Below are positions 16,165 through 26,572 of a stretch of 64,000 bases of DNA, piece by piece. A program made the position numbers and the translations under genes. The stretch's first letter is position 1. Every line of letters starts with the position of its first letter. The stretch is from Stenotrophomonas maltophilia (GTDB lineage: Bacteria; Pseudomonadota; Gammaproteobacteria; Xanthomonadales; Xanthomonadaceae). A model generated the notes under the pieces. It was not told the DNA's origin, searched no databases, and saw only the letters and a program-made list of their open reading frames with translations. Location: NCBI RefSeq assembly GCF_004920835.1, contig NZ_QFHO01000014.1:39799-103798 (forward strand), read 5' to 3'.

Positions 16165-18267
16165 TTACCAGATCACCACCTGCTGTTCGCCGGCGCGGAC
16201 CATCGGCGAACCGGCCTTGCACTGGAACGCAGCGGCGAAGGTCGGCAGGTTCGACGGCGCACCCATGGCTCGGAACTGCGCCGGGGCGTGCGGATCGGTG
16301 GCCAGGCGGACCTTGGCGTTCTCCGGGGTGTACTTGGTGCGCCACACGGTGGCCCAGTTGAAGAAGAAGCGCTGGTCGCGGGTGAAGCCGTCGACCTTCG
16401 CATCTTCCTTGCCGGCGGTGGCCTTCTGCAGGGCATCGTAGGCGGTGGCAAGGCCACCCAGATCGGCGATGTTCTCGCCCAGGGTCAGGTGGCCGTTCAC
16501 CGCCTGGCCGTCGACCTTGTACTGGTCGAACTGCTTGACCAGCTTGCCGGTCAGGCCTTCGAAGTTCTTCTTGTCGGCCGGGGTCCACCAGTCTTCCATG
16601 TTGCCGGTCGGCCCGAAGCGCGCACCCTGGTCGTCGTAACCGTGGGTCATTTCATGGCCGATCACCGCACCGATGCCGCCGTAGTTCAGCGCGTCGTCGG
16701 CCTTCGGATCGAAGAACGGCGGCTGCAGGATGGCAGCCGGGAACACGATCTCGTTCTGCAGCGGGTTGTAGTAGGCATTGACCGTCTGCGGGGTCATGCC
16801 CCACTCGGTCTTGTCCACCGGCTTGCCGATCTTGGACAGGTTGAACTTGTAGTTGAATTCGCTGGCGGCGCGCACATTGCCCAGGAAGCTGTCGCGCTGG
16901 GTCTGCAGGCCCGACCAGTCACGCCACTTGTCCGGGTAGCCGATCTTCGGGGTAAAGGTTTCCCACTTGGCGATGGCCTTGGCCTTGGTTTCCTCGCTCA
17001 TCCAGCTCAAGCCCTGGATGCGTTCCTTCAGCGAAGCCGCCAGGTTCTTCACCAGCTCTTCCATCTTCGCCTTGGCTTCCGGCGAGAAGGCCACCTTCAC
17101 GTACAGCTGGCCGAAGGCTTCGCCGGCATCGTTCTCGATGGTGCCCAGCACGCGCTTCCAGCGCGGCTTCTGTTCCTTCTGGCCATTGAGGGTCTTGCCG
17201 TAGAACTCGTAGTTCTCCTGCACGAAGGCGTCGGCCAGGTACGGCGAAGCGCTGTCCACGGTGTGGAAGCGCAGGTAGGCACGCCACACCGACGGATCGG
17301 TATCGCCCAGCGCCTTGCTCACTTCTTCATGGAAGGCCGGCATGGCCAGCGAGAACTTCTCCGGCGCGGCAACGCCCTGCGACTTGAAGAACTCGGTCCA
17401 GTTGAAGTTCGGGGTCAGCTTGTCGGCGTCGGCCAGAGTGACCGGGTTGTAGAACAACTCAACGTTGCGCGACAGCTCGACGCGCGACTTGGAGGCCTTG
17501 GCCAGGCGGGTTTCGAACTTGACCACTTCTTCGGCCTGCTTGGCGGCGTCGGCCGCGGCGACGCCGGACAGTTCCAGCACCTTGGCGACGTGCGCCTGGT
17601 AGGCCTTCAGCTTGTCCGCGTTCTTGGCATCGGTGTAGTAGGTGGTGTCCGGCAGACCCAGGCCGCCCTGGCTGGCGTAGGCCATGTTCACGGCCGAGTT
17701 CTTGAAGTCGGCTTCGGCGCCGAAGCCGAACAGGATGTTGTCACCCTTGGCGGCGCTGGTGCGCAGGTAGTTGGCGATGGCTGCCTTGTCCTGCAGGCCC
17801 TCGATCGCGGTCAGGTCGGCCTTCAGCGGCTCGATGCCCTGCGCGTTGATCTTGGCTTCGTCCATGCCGGTGGCCCAGAGGTCGCCGACGATCTTCTCGA
17901 TGTGGTTCGGGTTCTTGACCTGCGCCACCTGTTCAGCCAGCTGGTGCTGCACGGCCACCGAACGCTCGTCGAGGATGGTGAACGCGCCCCAGCTGGTGCG
18001 GTCGCCCGGAATCTCATTGGCCGCCAGCCACTTGCTGTTGACGTAGTCGCCGAACGCGCCGCAGGCGTCCTTGCTGGTGTCCAGATCGCTCGGCTGGAAG
18101 GAGTTGTAGGCCGGCAGCTTGCTTTCGTCCAGCGTGTAGTTGGTGGCTTCGGCGGTAGCCGGCGTGGAGGCGGTGGCGTCCTTGGCCGGGGTTTCGTTCT
18201 TGCCGCAGCCGACCAGCGCGGCCGAAACGGCCAGGGTCAGCAGCACGATCTTGGGAGTACGGGTCAC
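16165..18267 (-). CDS. M13-family metallopeptidase lipoprotein (PepO-like)
   Basis: 700 aa zinc endopeptidase, lipid-anchored in the periplasm or outer membrane, probably degrading oligopeptides. The zinc motif is intact (IGHEMTHGYDDQG, His538-Glu539-His542), as are GENIADLGGL with the third ligand, NAYYNPLQNEIVFPA for substrate binding, and the C-terminal CKAGSPM. The GTG at 18267 is the start: it has a GGAGG box upstream and opens directly on the lipoprotein signal (LVGC, Cys19). A longer in-frame ORF adds only low-complexity residues. Confidence 0.92.
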   Translation of the reverse strand: MTRTPKIVLLTLAVSAALVGCGKNETPAKDATASTPATAEATNYTLDESKLPAYNSFQPSDLDTSKDACGAFGDYVNSKWLAANEIPGDRTSWGAFTILDERSVAVQHQLAEQVAQVKNPNHIEKIVGDLWATGMDEAKINAQGIEPLKADLTAIEGLQDKAAIANYLRTSAAKGDNILFGFGAEADFKNSAVNMAYASQGGLGLPDTTYYTDAKNADKLKAYQAHVAKVLELSGVAAADAAKQAEEVVKFETRLAKASKSRVELSRNVELFYNPVTLADADKLTPNFNWTEFFKSQGVAAPEKFSLAMPAFHEEVSKALGDTDPSVWRAYLRFHTVDSASPYLADAFVQENYEFYGKTLNGQKEQKPRWKRVLGTIENDAGEAFGQLYVKVAFSPEAKAKMEELVKNLAASLKERIQGLSWMSEETKAKAIAKWETFTPKIGYPDKWRDWSGLQTQRDSFLGNVRAASEFNYKFNLSKIGKPVDKTEWGMTPQTVNAYYNPLQNEIVFPAAILQPPFFDPKADDALNYGGIGAVIGHEMTHGYDDQGARFGPTGNMEDWWTPADKKNFEGLTGKLVKQFDQYKVDGQAVNGHLTLGENIADLGGLATAYDALQKATAGKEDAKVDGFTRDQRFFFNWATVWRTKYTPENAKVRLATDPHAPAQFRAMGAPSNLPTFAAAFQCKAGSPMVRAGEQQVVIW

Positions 18268-18406
18268 TTGAATGGCCTCCAGGCCGAGTGAGTCAGGGAA
18301 GGGCCGCGGGGACGGCCGTGGGCCGAACGATACGCCGCCGGCCTGCCCTGCAAGGGTGTCGAAGGTCATGGCCGGGCGCAAGGGCCGCTGCCTTGCCCGG
18401 AAAAGA

Positions 18407-18430
18407 CAGACCCGGCAAAAGCCGGGTCTG
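18407..18430 (-). terminator. Terminator after the 960-aa TonB receptor gene
   Basis: CAGACCCGGC, loop TTTT, GCCGGGTCTG on the minus strand, then TCTTTT. It lies about 25 bp after the stop. Confidence 0.8.
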
Positions 18431-18455
18431 ACGGGGTACTGCTATCCGCCCAGGA

Positions 18456-21338
18456 TCAGAACTTGTACTTCAGGCGCACGAACGGGGTGCGGCCGTAGTA
18501 GTCGTACTGGGTTGCGAACGGGTAGGTGTTGCCGTAGCGCGACGAGTAGACGCTGCTGGAGATCAGCGGCGGCTTGGTGTTCAGCACGTTCGCCACGCCC
18601 ACCAGGATCTGCCAGTCGGCCTGGTCGTAGCTGACCGAAGCAGTGTGGTAGAAGCGGCTTTCCAGAGTGGTATCGCGGTAGGAGTTCGGACGGCCCTGGT
18701 AGGTGAACTTTTCGTCCAGGTCCGGATCCTTGGTCTGGGCGATGTACTGCGTCAGCCAATTGTAGGTCCAGTCGCCACGCTTCAGGCTCAGGCCCAGGTT
18801 GCCGACCAGGTCCGGACGGCCAAGGTCACCCAGGCGGTCGGACGAGGACAGGCCGCTGGCAGCGGCGCTGTCGAACAGCTCGGCGGTGTCTTCCACCGTG
18901 TAGGTGATCTGCGAGTCCAGCGAGAACTTGCCGAAGCTGAACTCATGATCCCAGTTCAGGGTCATGTCCCAACCGCGGGTGCGCTGGCGGTTGATGTTCA
19001 GGTACTGGGCATACACCTCGGTCACCATGTTCGCGTTTGCGCTGGTGCTGGGATTGCGGCGCAGCAGATCGCAGTAACGGTTCGGATAGGTGGTCGACTC
19101 GTAGCAGCCCTGCAGGATGGAGGGCGCACCGAGCGAGGTGATCTGATCGCGCACTTCGTAGTCGAAGTAGTCGATGGCGATGCTCAGGTCGGCGAACGAA
19201 GGCGTGAATACGAGGCCGACGCTGCGCGCGCGCGAGGTTTCCGGAGTCAGGTTGCCGTCCTTGCCGCCGCGGGTATACACGGTAGCGCTGGAGTTGCCGG
19301 CACCGGTGTAGTCGGCCGGGATGCCTGCCGCGCCGCAGTTGGCCTGGATGCGGGTGTTGTTGCTTTCACCCCAGCGGATGCAGGGGTCGATCTGCGTCTG
19401 CGCCAGGAAGCCGGTCTGATTGCCCAGGTACATTTCGTACAGGCCCGGTGCGCGGTACGACGTGCCGATGGTGCCGCGCAGGCGCAGCGAGGGAATGATC
19501 TGCCAGTTCAGGCCGAGCTTCCACACGTTGTCCGAGCCGGAGATCGAGTCGTACTTGAAGACGCGGCCTGATGCATTGGCCGACAGCGATTCAACACCCG
19601 GCAGGCCCTTCAGCAGCGGAATGTCGAATTCGACGAAGGCTTCCTTGACCTTGTCGTCGCCCTTGGTGCGATCGGCGGTGGTCGAGCCCCACAGATCGTA
19701 GTTCTCCGGTGCCGGCTTGTCGTCGATCTTGTAGTTGCGGTACTCGAAGCCAACTGCGGTGGACACGGCGCCGGCCGGCAGGTCGAACAGTTCACCACTG
19801 AACACCGCGTTGACGGTGGTCTGGTCGTAGGTGGTTTTGCCGTTGGCCCAGACGCCGAGGATGCTCACCAGTTCGTCGACCTTGGCACCGCTCAGATAGC
19901 CCGGATCGAAGTAGTTGGCGGCCATCGTGGTGCCGGCCCCCGGACGACCGATATCGCCGCTGATCGAGTTGCGGATGCCGAGGGTGCTGTACTTGCCGCT
20001 GGACCGGCTGTAGTTGGCGTTAACTTCCCACGCCCAGGTGTCGGTGCCCTTGATCAGGCCATCGAGCTTGTTGGCGAAGTAGAAGTAGTCAACCTCGGTG
20101 TTGGAGATGCTCTTGAACGGCATGATCGGCTGTGCCGTAGCCGTTGCACTGCCCGGCAGGCGGACGGTCGGGAAGAACTGGCGCCACTGGAAGTTGTCGG
20201 TGGTGCGGTTGTTGTACAGGAACTGGGTTTTCCAGTTGAACGAATCGAAACCGAAGTCAGTGGCGAAGTAGACTGACTTTCGCTCCTGCTTGTTGACGAT
20301 GTGGGACTTGCCGTACTCCTGGAAGTTGTACGGTTCTTCATAGGTGGCAATCGGATTGCCGTTGGCATAGGTCTGGTTGGCGCGCGGGCGGTAGCCCGGG
20401 AACGGACCTACCGTGGAGCCATCCGCGCTGGGCACGTAGCGTGTGGTGACCCGGTTGTTGGTCACGTCCACTACGTTGTGCAGCATGTTCTGGCAGCCAC
20501 CCAGGTTGGTGTTGGCCAGGATCGAGCGGTCGACACGGTCGACGCGGTTGCCATCTGCGTCCCAGACCAGGTCTTCGGCGCACTTGAAGTAGTCGCGGTC
20601 ACCGCGAGTCAGCTCATTCTGGCGGTACCACTCGACGGCGGCGACGATGCTACCGCGCTCGAAGTTCCAGCCATTGGCCAGCGACGCGGAGAACACTTCC
20701 CCGCCGCCTTCGGTCGGTACGCGGCCGGTAACGGTCAGTTCCGGACGATCGAAGTGCTTCTTGGTTATCAGGTTGACCACGCCGGCGACGGCATCGGAAC
20801 CATAGATCGAGGACGAACCGTCCTTCACGATCTCGGCGCGCTGCAGCACGGCGGTCGGCAGCACGTTCAGGTCGAATGCACCGACGGCACCACGGGTGCC
20901 GGCCGGGCCCGGGCGCTGGCCGTCCAGCAGGACCAGCGTGCGGTTGGCACCCAGCCCACGCAGCGAGAAGGTCTGCACACCGGTACCGCCGTTGGTGTTG
21001 AAGCCACCGAACTGGTTGGTGATCTGGGTTTCAGCGGCACCAATGGCCGACTTCTGCAGGAACTCGGCGACGTTCACCTGGCCCTGGGTTGCATTTCGTT
21101 CTGTATCGATGGTGAAGACCGGCGAGGTGGTCTCGTAATCGGCACGACGGATCAGTGAGCCGGTGACCGTGACCTTGTCAAGGTTGGTCGCCTTCTTGCT
21201 TTCATTGGAGGCGCTTGACGCCGCCGATTCCGTTTGTACTGCTTCCTGGGCCAGGACCGGGGCTGCCTGCAGGCAGGTGAGCACTGCCAGGGCGAGCGGC
21301 AGGCGGCTTGGCGTAGTAAGGCGGTTGGTTTTGCGCAT
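18456..21338 (-). CDS. TonB-dependent outer-membrane receptor
   Basis: 960 aa outer-membrane gated porin powered by TonB. It has a signal peptide ending PVLAQ and a TonB-box-like LDKVTVTGSLI (about residues 54-64). The plug domain runs about 70-190 with TFSLRGLGANRTLVLLDGQR and GSSSIYGSDAVAGVVNLITK. A 22-strand-type barrel follows, ending in Phe (LKYKF), the usual beta-signal. The substrate is unknown; the flanking peptidases suggest peptides. It belongs to the same broad family as the two receptors at 23715 and 26908 but is clearly more distant than those two are from each other. Confidence 0.92.
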   Translation of the reverse strand: MRKTNRLTTPSRLPLALAVLTCLQAAPVLAQEAVQTESAASSASNESKKATNLDKVTVTGSLIRRADYETTSPVFTIDTERNATQGQVNVAEFLQKSAIGAAETQITNQFGGFNTNGGTGVQTFSLRGLGANRTLVLLDGQRPGPAGTRGAVGAFDLNVLPTAVLQRAEIVKDGSSSIYGSDAVAGVVNLITKKHFDRPELTVTGRVPTEGGGEVFSASLANGWNFERGSIVAAVEWYRQNELTRGDRDYFKCAEDLVWDADGNRVDRVDRSILANTNLGGCQNMLHNVVDVTNNRVTTRYVPSADGSTVGPFPGYRPRANQTYANGNPIATYEEPYNFQEYGKSHIVNKQERKSVYFATDFGFDSFNWKTQFLYNNRTTDNFQWRQFFPTVRLPGSATATAQPIMPFKSISNTEVDYFYFANKLDGLIKGTDTWAWEVNANYSRSSGKYSTLGIRNSISGDIGRPGAGTTMAANYFDPGYLSGAKVDELVSILGVWANGKTTYDQTTVNAVFSGELFDLPAGAVSTAVGFEYRNYKIDDKPAPENYDLWGSTTADRTKGDDKVKEAFVEFDIPLLKGLPGVESLSANASGRVFKYDSISGSDNVWKLGLNWQIIPSLRLRGTIGTSYRAPGLYEMYLGNQTGFLAQTQIDPCIRWGESNNTRIQANCGAAGIPADYTGAGNSSATVYTRGGKDGNLTPETSRARSVGLVFTPSFADLSIAIDYFDYEVRDQITSLGAPSILQGCYESTTYPNRYCDLLRRNPSTSANANMVTEVYAQYLNINRQRTRGWDMTLNWDHEFSFGKFSLDSQITYTVEDTAELFDSAAASGLSSSDRLGDLGRPDLVGNLGLSLKRGDWTYNWLTQYIAQTKDPDLDEKFTYQGRPNSYRDTTLESRFYHTASVSYDQADWQILVGVANVLNTKPPLISSSVYSSRYGNTYPFATQYDYYGRTPFVRLKYKF

Positions 21339-21463
21339 GTTGCTGGACCCCCATTTGTTATGCTTCGGTTAATGGAGTGTATGTGTCGCGTAAAGTAAAT
21401 GCAACGTGAATGGACACTCTCTGTAACCTGTTGTTGCTAATGGAAAATTCAGGTTTCAGTATG

Positions 21464-21495
21464 AAAAACCCCGCCGACCAGAGGTCGGCGGGGTT
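21464..21495 (-). terminator. Terminator after the S9 peptidase gene
   Basis: Stem AACCCCGCCGACC / GGTCGGCGGGGTT followed on the minus strand by TTT. It lies 38 bp after the stop of the S9 gene. Confidence 0.85.
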
Positions 21496-21532
21496 GTCGG
21501 GATTGCCGGGGCGGCAGCGGACTTGCCGAGGA

Positions 21533-23566
21533 TCAGAGGCCGCCGGGACCGCAGTCCTTGGCGAGGAAGTCAGCCATCAGCGGCAGGGTTGCCTGGAAGT
21601 GGCTGGGGTACCACGGCATGCTGTGTGGCATGTCCGGGATAAGCTCGAACTTCGCTGGCACCTTGTCCTTGACCGCGTTGTAGAAGTTCCTGGCGTGGAA
21701 GGCCGGGGTGCGTACGTCGCGGTCGCCAACGAAGGTCAGGAGAGGAATGTTGGCCTTGGCCGTGTTCTGCATCGGGTCCATGCCCTTCACCGTCTGCCCC
21801 TGCAGGATGCGTTGCAGCCTGTTTTCGCTCCAGGAGACACCCAGCCGTGCGAGATCTGTGACGGGAGCGCCAGCGATTGCACACTGGAAGGGCGACGGGG
21901 CGCGCACGGTCGCTGCAGCTGCGGCAAAGCCGCCGTAGGAGTAACCGAAAATGGCCAAGCGATCCTTGGCGGCGATGCCCTGTTGTACAAGCCAGGCGGC
22001 GGCGTCGTCATTGTCGTCCTGCATCGACAGGCCCCACTGCTTGTCGCCGGCGAGCCAATGCTCTCGGCCAAAGCCGGTGGAACCACGGTATTGCGGGCGG
22101 ATCACTGCGTAGCCGCGCGAGGTGAAGAAGGGCACCCAGCCCGAGACATCCCATCCCGTGTAGTCACGTGCCCAAGGGCCGCCATGCGGGTGCACCAGGG
22201 CCGGAAGCGGTGCATCTCCCTGTTTCCAGCCGGCGGGCAGATCGACAATCGCCGGTATCCTGCGGCCGTCGCGCGCGGTGTAAGTGACCCAGCGCTGCTC
22301 GCCGATCTGCTTGCCATCGATCCAGGGGCGTTCGCTTCCCAGGGTGGTGACCTGCTTGCGATCGCTCAGCATGCGGTAGGTCGTAGGCAGGTTGGCCGCG
22401 TTGGTAGTGAACAGGACCCGCGACAGGTCGTCGTTGTAGCCGGTGATGGCAATGTAGGTGTCCGGGTAGGCCTTCTTCAGGCCCTCGTACAGCCCCTTCA
22501 TCTGCGGATCCACATACACGGCTTCACGGCGCGGGCCCTCGAGGTAGAAGCCAAGGACCTGGTTGAAGTTGCTCGGCTTGGTGCCCAGGATCAGGCCGCC
22601 AATCGGGTACTGCGGGTGGGCCGCCAGCGGTTCGCTGTCGAAGGTGCGGGTGACCGGGTCATACAAGCGGGCCTGTACCTGCTCGGAGAACCTGTCGGTG
22701 AGCACGTACAGCTTGCCTGTCTGGTCGTCGATCCCGACCACATCCATGGTGTAGCGATCGCTCAGGCGCGTGGTCAGCGGGTCATGCTTCTCGAACTGGC
22801 CGCTGCTCTTGTTCTTGATCAAGATCTGCTGCTCGTACTCGTTCGAGCCGGCAGGTTCGATCTGGGTGCGGGTCAACAGTTCGCCATCGCGAGGATGGAA
22901 CAGGCCCGGGGTGGAACGGGCGTCGCCGCGGAACAGCAGTCCGGTCTCTCCGGTGCGCAGGTTGAACAGGTAATAGTTCGACGAAAGCGTGGATTGGTTG
23001 ACCTGCGAGATGATCACCTTGTCCGGGTCCAGCGGCAGCGAATGCACCAGTGAGGCCGTGCCGGCGATCTCCAGGCAGCGTCGCGTCTGCTCGCTGATGC
23101 CAAGCTTGCGGCTGTTGTCGGCAAAGGCTTCGTCGAACTTCGTCTGGCTGCTGTCGGTCAGGTAGGCCTTGGCCAGGAAGGTCTTGGTCGAGCCCACCGA
23201 ATTACCTTCGCCACAGCCGGCCAGCTGTGCGGTCAGTTCCTGGCGACCGATCACCAGGCTGCGTCCTGCTTTCAGGGCGCTGGCGGCAATGAACTTCATG
23301 CGGTCGCCGGAGGGCGTGATGGCGACCGGCCCCGCCCCCATCTTGTCCAGGTTCCAGTTGGCCAGGGCGGTGTCGCCGTTGTTGCTGCCAGGCGCAGCGA
23401 TGATGGCAACCAGCTGCTTGCCGTCAGGGCTCATCGAGACCGACTGGATCGAAGGGATCCTGGCGAAGTCTTCAACCGGCAGGGGAGTGGGGGCGGCCAT
23501 GGCCTGACTGGCGGCGAGCGCCAGGACAGCGACCAGTGCGGCAGGGGTCACAGCGGGGTGGTTCAT
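21533..23566 (-). CDS. S9-family (prolyl-oligopeptidase-like) serine peptidase, exported
   Basis: 677 aa with a signal peptide (about residues 1-24, ending QAMAA). The N-terminal half (about 30-400) is a beta-propeller-like region that in this family controls access of short peptides. The C-terminal alpha/beta-hydrolase carries FGYSYGGFAAAAA (nucleophile Ser543), FVGDRDVRTP (Asp) and MPHSMPW (His). It should cleave oligopeptides or acylated dipeptides in the periplasm. It sits between TonB receptor genes on the same strand, consistent with processing of imported peptides. Confidence 0.9.
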   Translation of the reverse strand: MNHPAVTPAALVAVLALAASQAMAAPTPLPVEDFARIPSIQSVSMSPDGKQLVAIIAAPGSNNGDTALANWNLDKMGAGPVAITPSGDRMKFIAASALKAGRSLVIGRQELTAQLAGCGEGNSVGSTKTFLAKAYLTDSSQTKFDEAFADNSRKLGISEQTRRCLEIAGTASLVHSLPLDPDKVIISQVNQSTLSSNYYLFNLRTGETGLLFRGDARSTPGLFHPRDGELLTRTQIEPAGSNEYEQQILIKNKSSGQFEKHDPLTTRLSDRYTMDVVGIDDQTGKLYVLTDRFSEQVQARLYDPVTRTFDSEPLAAHPQYPIGGLILGTKPSNFNQVLGFYLEGPRREAVYVDPQMKGLYEGLKKAYPDTYIAITGYNDDLSRVLFTTNAANLPTTYRMLSDRKQVTTLGSERPWIDGKQIGEQRWVTYTARDGRRIPAIVDLPAGWKQGDAPLPALVHPHGGPWARDYTGWDVSGWVPFFTSRGYAVIRPQYRGSTGFGREHWLAGDKQWGLSMQDDNDDAAAWLVQQGIAAKDRLAIFGYSYGGFAAAAATVRAPSPFQCAIAGAPVTDLARLGVSWSENRLQRILQGQTVKGMDPMQNTAKANIPLLTFVGDRDVRTPAFHARNFYNAVKDKVPAKFELIPDMPHSMPWYPSHFQATLPLMADFLAKDCGPGGL

Positions 23567-23669
23567 CTTCGGGACGTCCTTGGCGTTGATCCATCAAGAT
23601 GACCTGAAGATGAACGAGTGCCCGCGGTCCGTCAACTCTGTGTGAATTCTCAGTTCCGCCCGGCCCAAT

Positions 23670-23695
23670 GGGCGCCCCGCCAAGGCGGGGCGCCC
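23670..23695 (-). terminator. Strong hairpin after the TonB receptor gene at 23715
   Basis: GGGCGCCCCGCC, loop, GGCGGGGCGCCC: a 12-bp perfect GC stem 19 bp after the stop. There is no T-run on the minus strand, so it may be a stability hairpin rather than an intrinsic terminator. Confidence 0.55.
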
Positions 23696-23714
23696 ACAAG
23701 CGTGGTCGGCTTGC

Positions 23715-26522
23715 TTACTTGCCGCCGAACTCGTACTTGGCCTGCACATAGATCGCACGCCCGTAGGCGTTGTACAGGTAGTTGTTGTACGGCTGGCCGC
23801 TGGTGCCGGCGAAGCTGAAGCGCTGGTTGTCCGGCATCTTGTTGAACACGTTGTTGACCATCAGCGACAGGGTCAGGTTGTCCAGCGCACGGTAGTTCAC
23901 GCTCAGGTTGTAAGTGGTGTAGGAGCCCCACTTGCCTGCCTTGTAGCCGGAGCTGTGGACGTAGTCGTAGCCATTGCCCACATACGCCATGTAGTTCGGC
24001 GTCTTGCCGATGTAGTTGGCGTACAGGGTGGTGGTCCACTTGTCCTTGGCCCAGCCGACTGAACCATCGGCACGCACCTTGGCGTACGAGTCGTACACCC
24101 ACATCGCGTACGGGTCACGCAGCAGGTCCAGGAACTCATCGCCCGGCTGCGGCTGCAGTTCGCGCTTGAGCATGTCGGTGTAGTTGCCCGAGAACTGAAG
24201 CGAACCGAAGCGGCCCATGTCGTGCACGTACTTGAAGCTGGCGGTCAGCGCTTCCAGGTTCTGGCGCGCGACGTTCATCTTCGGCGTGTAGATCTCGTCC
24301 AGCACGCCGGACGCATCGCGGGTGATCCAGTCGTTGACGTTCTGGCAGCTGGCCGAGGTGTTGTTAGCCTGGCCGCCACGGCAGTAGTACTCGGCCAGCA
24401 GCAGCTGGTCGGAGCTGAGCGTATCGACCTCGTTCTTGATCTTCCAGTTGTAGTAGTCCACCGACAGCGACAGGTTGTTGATCGGTGCCCACACAACACC
24501 TGCATTCCAGACGTCGGCGGTGATCGGTTCCAGGTCCGGATTGCCGGCGCGGGTGCCGAACACCGAGACGCTGTCATACGGACAGCCGGTGGTATTGGCC
24601 GGGTCGTAGCCCAACTGGCCGCAACGGTAGTAGTCGGTGGAGCCGTTGGCGTAGTAGCCGCTACGGCCCTGGAATGCGTCGGAGAGGGTCGGAGCGCGGA
24701 ACGCCGTGCCGTACTTGCCGCGGAACAGCAGGCTTTCGATCGGACGGAACTCAATGCCGATGCTGTAGGTGGACTTGTCGACGGTGTTGCTGCCGATCTT
24801 GAAGGCGTCGTAGCGGCCGGAGCCGGTGACCGTCAGCGTGTCATGCAGCGGCAGGCGCAGTTCACCGGTCACTGCGTAGTTGCTGCGGTGGCCGGCACCG
24901 GAAACCGCCGTGGTGCCCCACACGCTGCCATCCATCAGGCCCGGATCAGGGCTGTAGTCCCAGCCTTCGCTGCCACCTTCAACGACCACGGCCAGGCCGG
25001 CGTCGCCACCCGGCAGCTTGAACAGCGAACCGTTGGTGACCTGCGCACGGGCCAGGTTCTGCCAGGTACGGCTTTCGCTGTAGCTGTAACCGGTGAAGCT
25101 CTGGAAGTCGCCAGACGGCAACGGTGAGTAGAACGCTTCCCAGTTCGGGCTGTAGATGTCGTAGCCGGTGCTGGTGGTGCCCAGTACCGGGCCCAGCACG
25201 CGCTGCTCGAAGTAGTCGTTGATCGGGTCGTTCCAGCGCACGAAGTTGCGCTCGGTCAGCTTGTACTCGCCGCGGGTGAAGCTGAGGCTGTAGTCCCAGT
25301 TGCCGGCCGTGCCGCGCCCGCCCAGCGTTACCTGGTAGGCCTTGTTGCGGTCGGTGTTCATGATGTCGCGGTAGCCGCCGCCGCCGATGTCCTCCGGAGC
25401 GAACACGCGCTGCAGGTTCATGTACTGGCCACTGGCCTGGTCGTAGAAACGGCCCCAACCGGACGAGGTGCCCCACCAGGTGTAGCCGGAACCTGTTGCG
25501 TACTTGACCTCTTCCAGGCTGTACAGCGCATCGCCGAACAGCTGGAAGTTGTCATTCACGTCGAAGGTGGCAGAGCTGTAGATCTGCGCGCTTTCCTTGC
25601 CGTTCTTGATGGTCTTGTAGCCGGTGCCATAGGTCGAGCCACATGCCTGGCCGGTGGGCCGGGTGCCGAGCACGGTGGTGCCATCGAACTGCCCGGCCAC
25701 ATTGGCGCACAGGTTCGGGTCCATCATGGCGTAGGCGTTGTTGGCAGCCGGCAGCAGCACCAGGAAGTCGTTGGAGACGTACTGCGGGCTGTAGCCGTCG
25801 GGATTGTTGACCTTGGTCAGGTCACGCTGGTAACCCCAGATCGGGCTGGTCTTTTCGTACTGCACGTTGACCAGGGCATGGAAGCGATCATCGACGCCAT
25901 TGAAGCCGCGGGCGCCGCTGAGGCGGAAGCTGTTGCCGCCGCCTTCACTGTAGGCGCCGCCACGTACGTTGAGGACGCCACCATCCATGCGTTCCTTGAG
26001 GATGATGTTGACCACGCCGGCGATCGCGTCCGAACCGTAAAGGGAGGACTGGCCACCCGGCAGGATCTCGATGCGCTCGACGATGTCGATCGGAATGCCG
26101 CTGATGTTGTTGAACGTATCGCCGCCGTTGTACAGCGCCGGATACGAAAGCATCGGGCGGCCATTGATCAGGTATTTGGTATAGCCCGGGCTGAGGCCGA
26201 ACATGCCGGCCGCTTCGGCGCCCTGGGTGAACGAAGCCGAAGTCTGGCCACCCTGCAGGCCGCCGGTGGACAGCGAGGACTGCTGCAGTACGTCGGCGAC
26301 GCTGGTGAAGCCTCGGGTCTGGATGTCCTCGGCGGTCACGGTCAGGACCGGTGTGTGGTTCTCGATCTCGGTCTGCGGAATCAGCGAGCCGGTGACGGTG
26401 ACACGGTCGAGCTGGGTCGGCGCGTTGCTGCTCTGTGCCAGGGCGGTGCCCGAGGCGAGGAGGGTGCCGAGCAGGGCGAGGGTCAGTGGGTGGCGTGGGA
26501 GTGTGGAACGATGGCGAGACAT
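23715..26522 (-). CDS. TonB-dependent receptor (paralogue A)
   Basis: 935 aa outer-membrane receptor. The ATG at 26522 follows GGGGA and opens on a signal peptide ending ALAQ. A TonB-box-like segment (LDRVTVTGSLIPQT), a plug with LNGRPMLSYPALYNGG-type sequence and PGGQSSLYGSDAIAGVVNIILKERMDGG, and a large barrel follow. It is very similar along its whole length to the adjacent receptor at 26908-29697, evidence of tandem duplication. Oddly, the protein ends YEFGGK: three residues lie beyond the Phe that is normally the last residue of the beta-signal. The substrate is unknown. Confidence 0.92.
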   Translation of the reverse strand: MSRHRSTLPRHPLTLALLGTLLASGTALAQSSNAPTQLDRVTVTGSLIPQTEIENHTPVLTVTAEDIQTRGFTSVADVLQQSSLSTGGLQGGQTSASFTQGAEAAGMFGLSPGYTKYLINGRPMLSYPALYNGGDTFNNISGIPIDIVERIEILPGGQSSLYGSDAIAGVVNIILKERMDGGVLNVRGGAYSEGGGNSFRLSGARGFNGVDDRFHALVNVQYEKTSPIWGYQRDLTKVNNPDGYSPQYVSNDFLVLLPAANNAYAMMDPNLCANVAGQFDGTTVLGTRPTGQACGSTYGTGYKTIKNGKESAQIYSSATFDVNDNFQLFGDALYSLEEVKYATGSGYTWWGTSSGWGRFYDQASGQYMNLQRVFAPEDIGGGGYRDIMNTDRNKAYQVTLGGRGTAGNWDYSLSFTRGEYKLTERNFVRWNDPINDYFEQRVLGPVLGTTSTGYDIYSPNWEAFYSPLPSGDFQSFTGYSYSESRTWQNLARAQVTNGSLFKLPGGDAGLAVVVEGGSEGWDYSPDPGLMDGSVWGTTAVSGAGHRSNYAVTGELRLPLHDTLTVTGSGRYDAFKIGSNTVDKSTYSIGIEFRPIESLLFRGKYGTAFRAPTLSDAFQGRSGYYANGSTDYYRCGQLGYDPANTTGCPYDSVSVFGTRAGNPDLEPITADVWNAGVVWAPINNLSLSVDYYNWKIKNEVDTLSSDQLLLAEYYCRGGQANNTSASCQNVNDWITRDASGVLDEIYTPKMNVARQNLEALTASFKYVHDMGRFGSLQFSGNYTDMLKRELQPQPGDEFLDLLRDPYAMWVYDSYAKVRADGSVGWAKDKWTTTLYANYIGKTPNYMAYVGNGYDYVHSSGYKAGKWGSYTTYNLSVNYRALDNLTLSLMVNNVFNKMPDNQRFSFAGTSGQPYNNYLYNAYGRAIYVQAKYEFGGK

Positions 26523-26572
26523 GGTGAATCCCCGTAGTGAGCAATGTCTTGGCGACCGGCCTCCTTGCCGGT

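Noticed and set aside
16081..18291. Long plus-strand open frame (736 codons) opposite the intact M13 gene; a similar 998-codon frame at 26809-29805 lies opposite a TonB receptor.
   Set aside because: They are antisense shadows caused by high GC and strong third-position bias. They have low-complexity Arg/Gly/Val composition and no domain motif, while the minus-strand genes are unmistakable.
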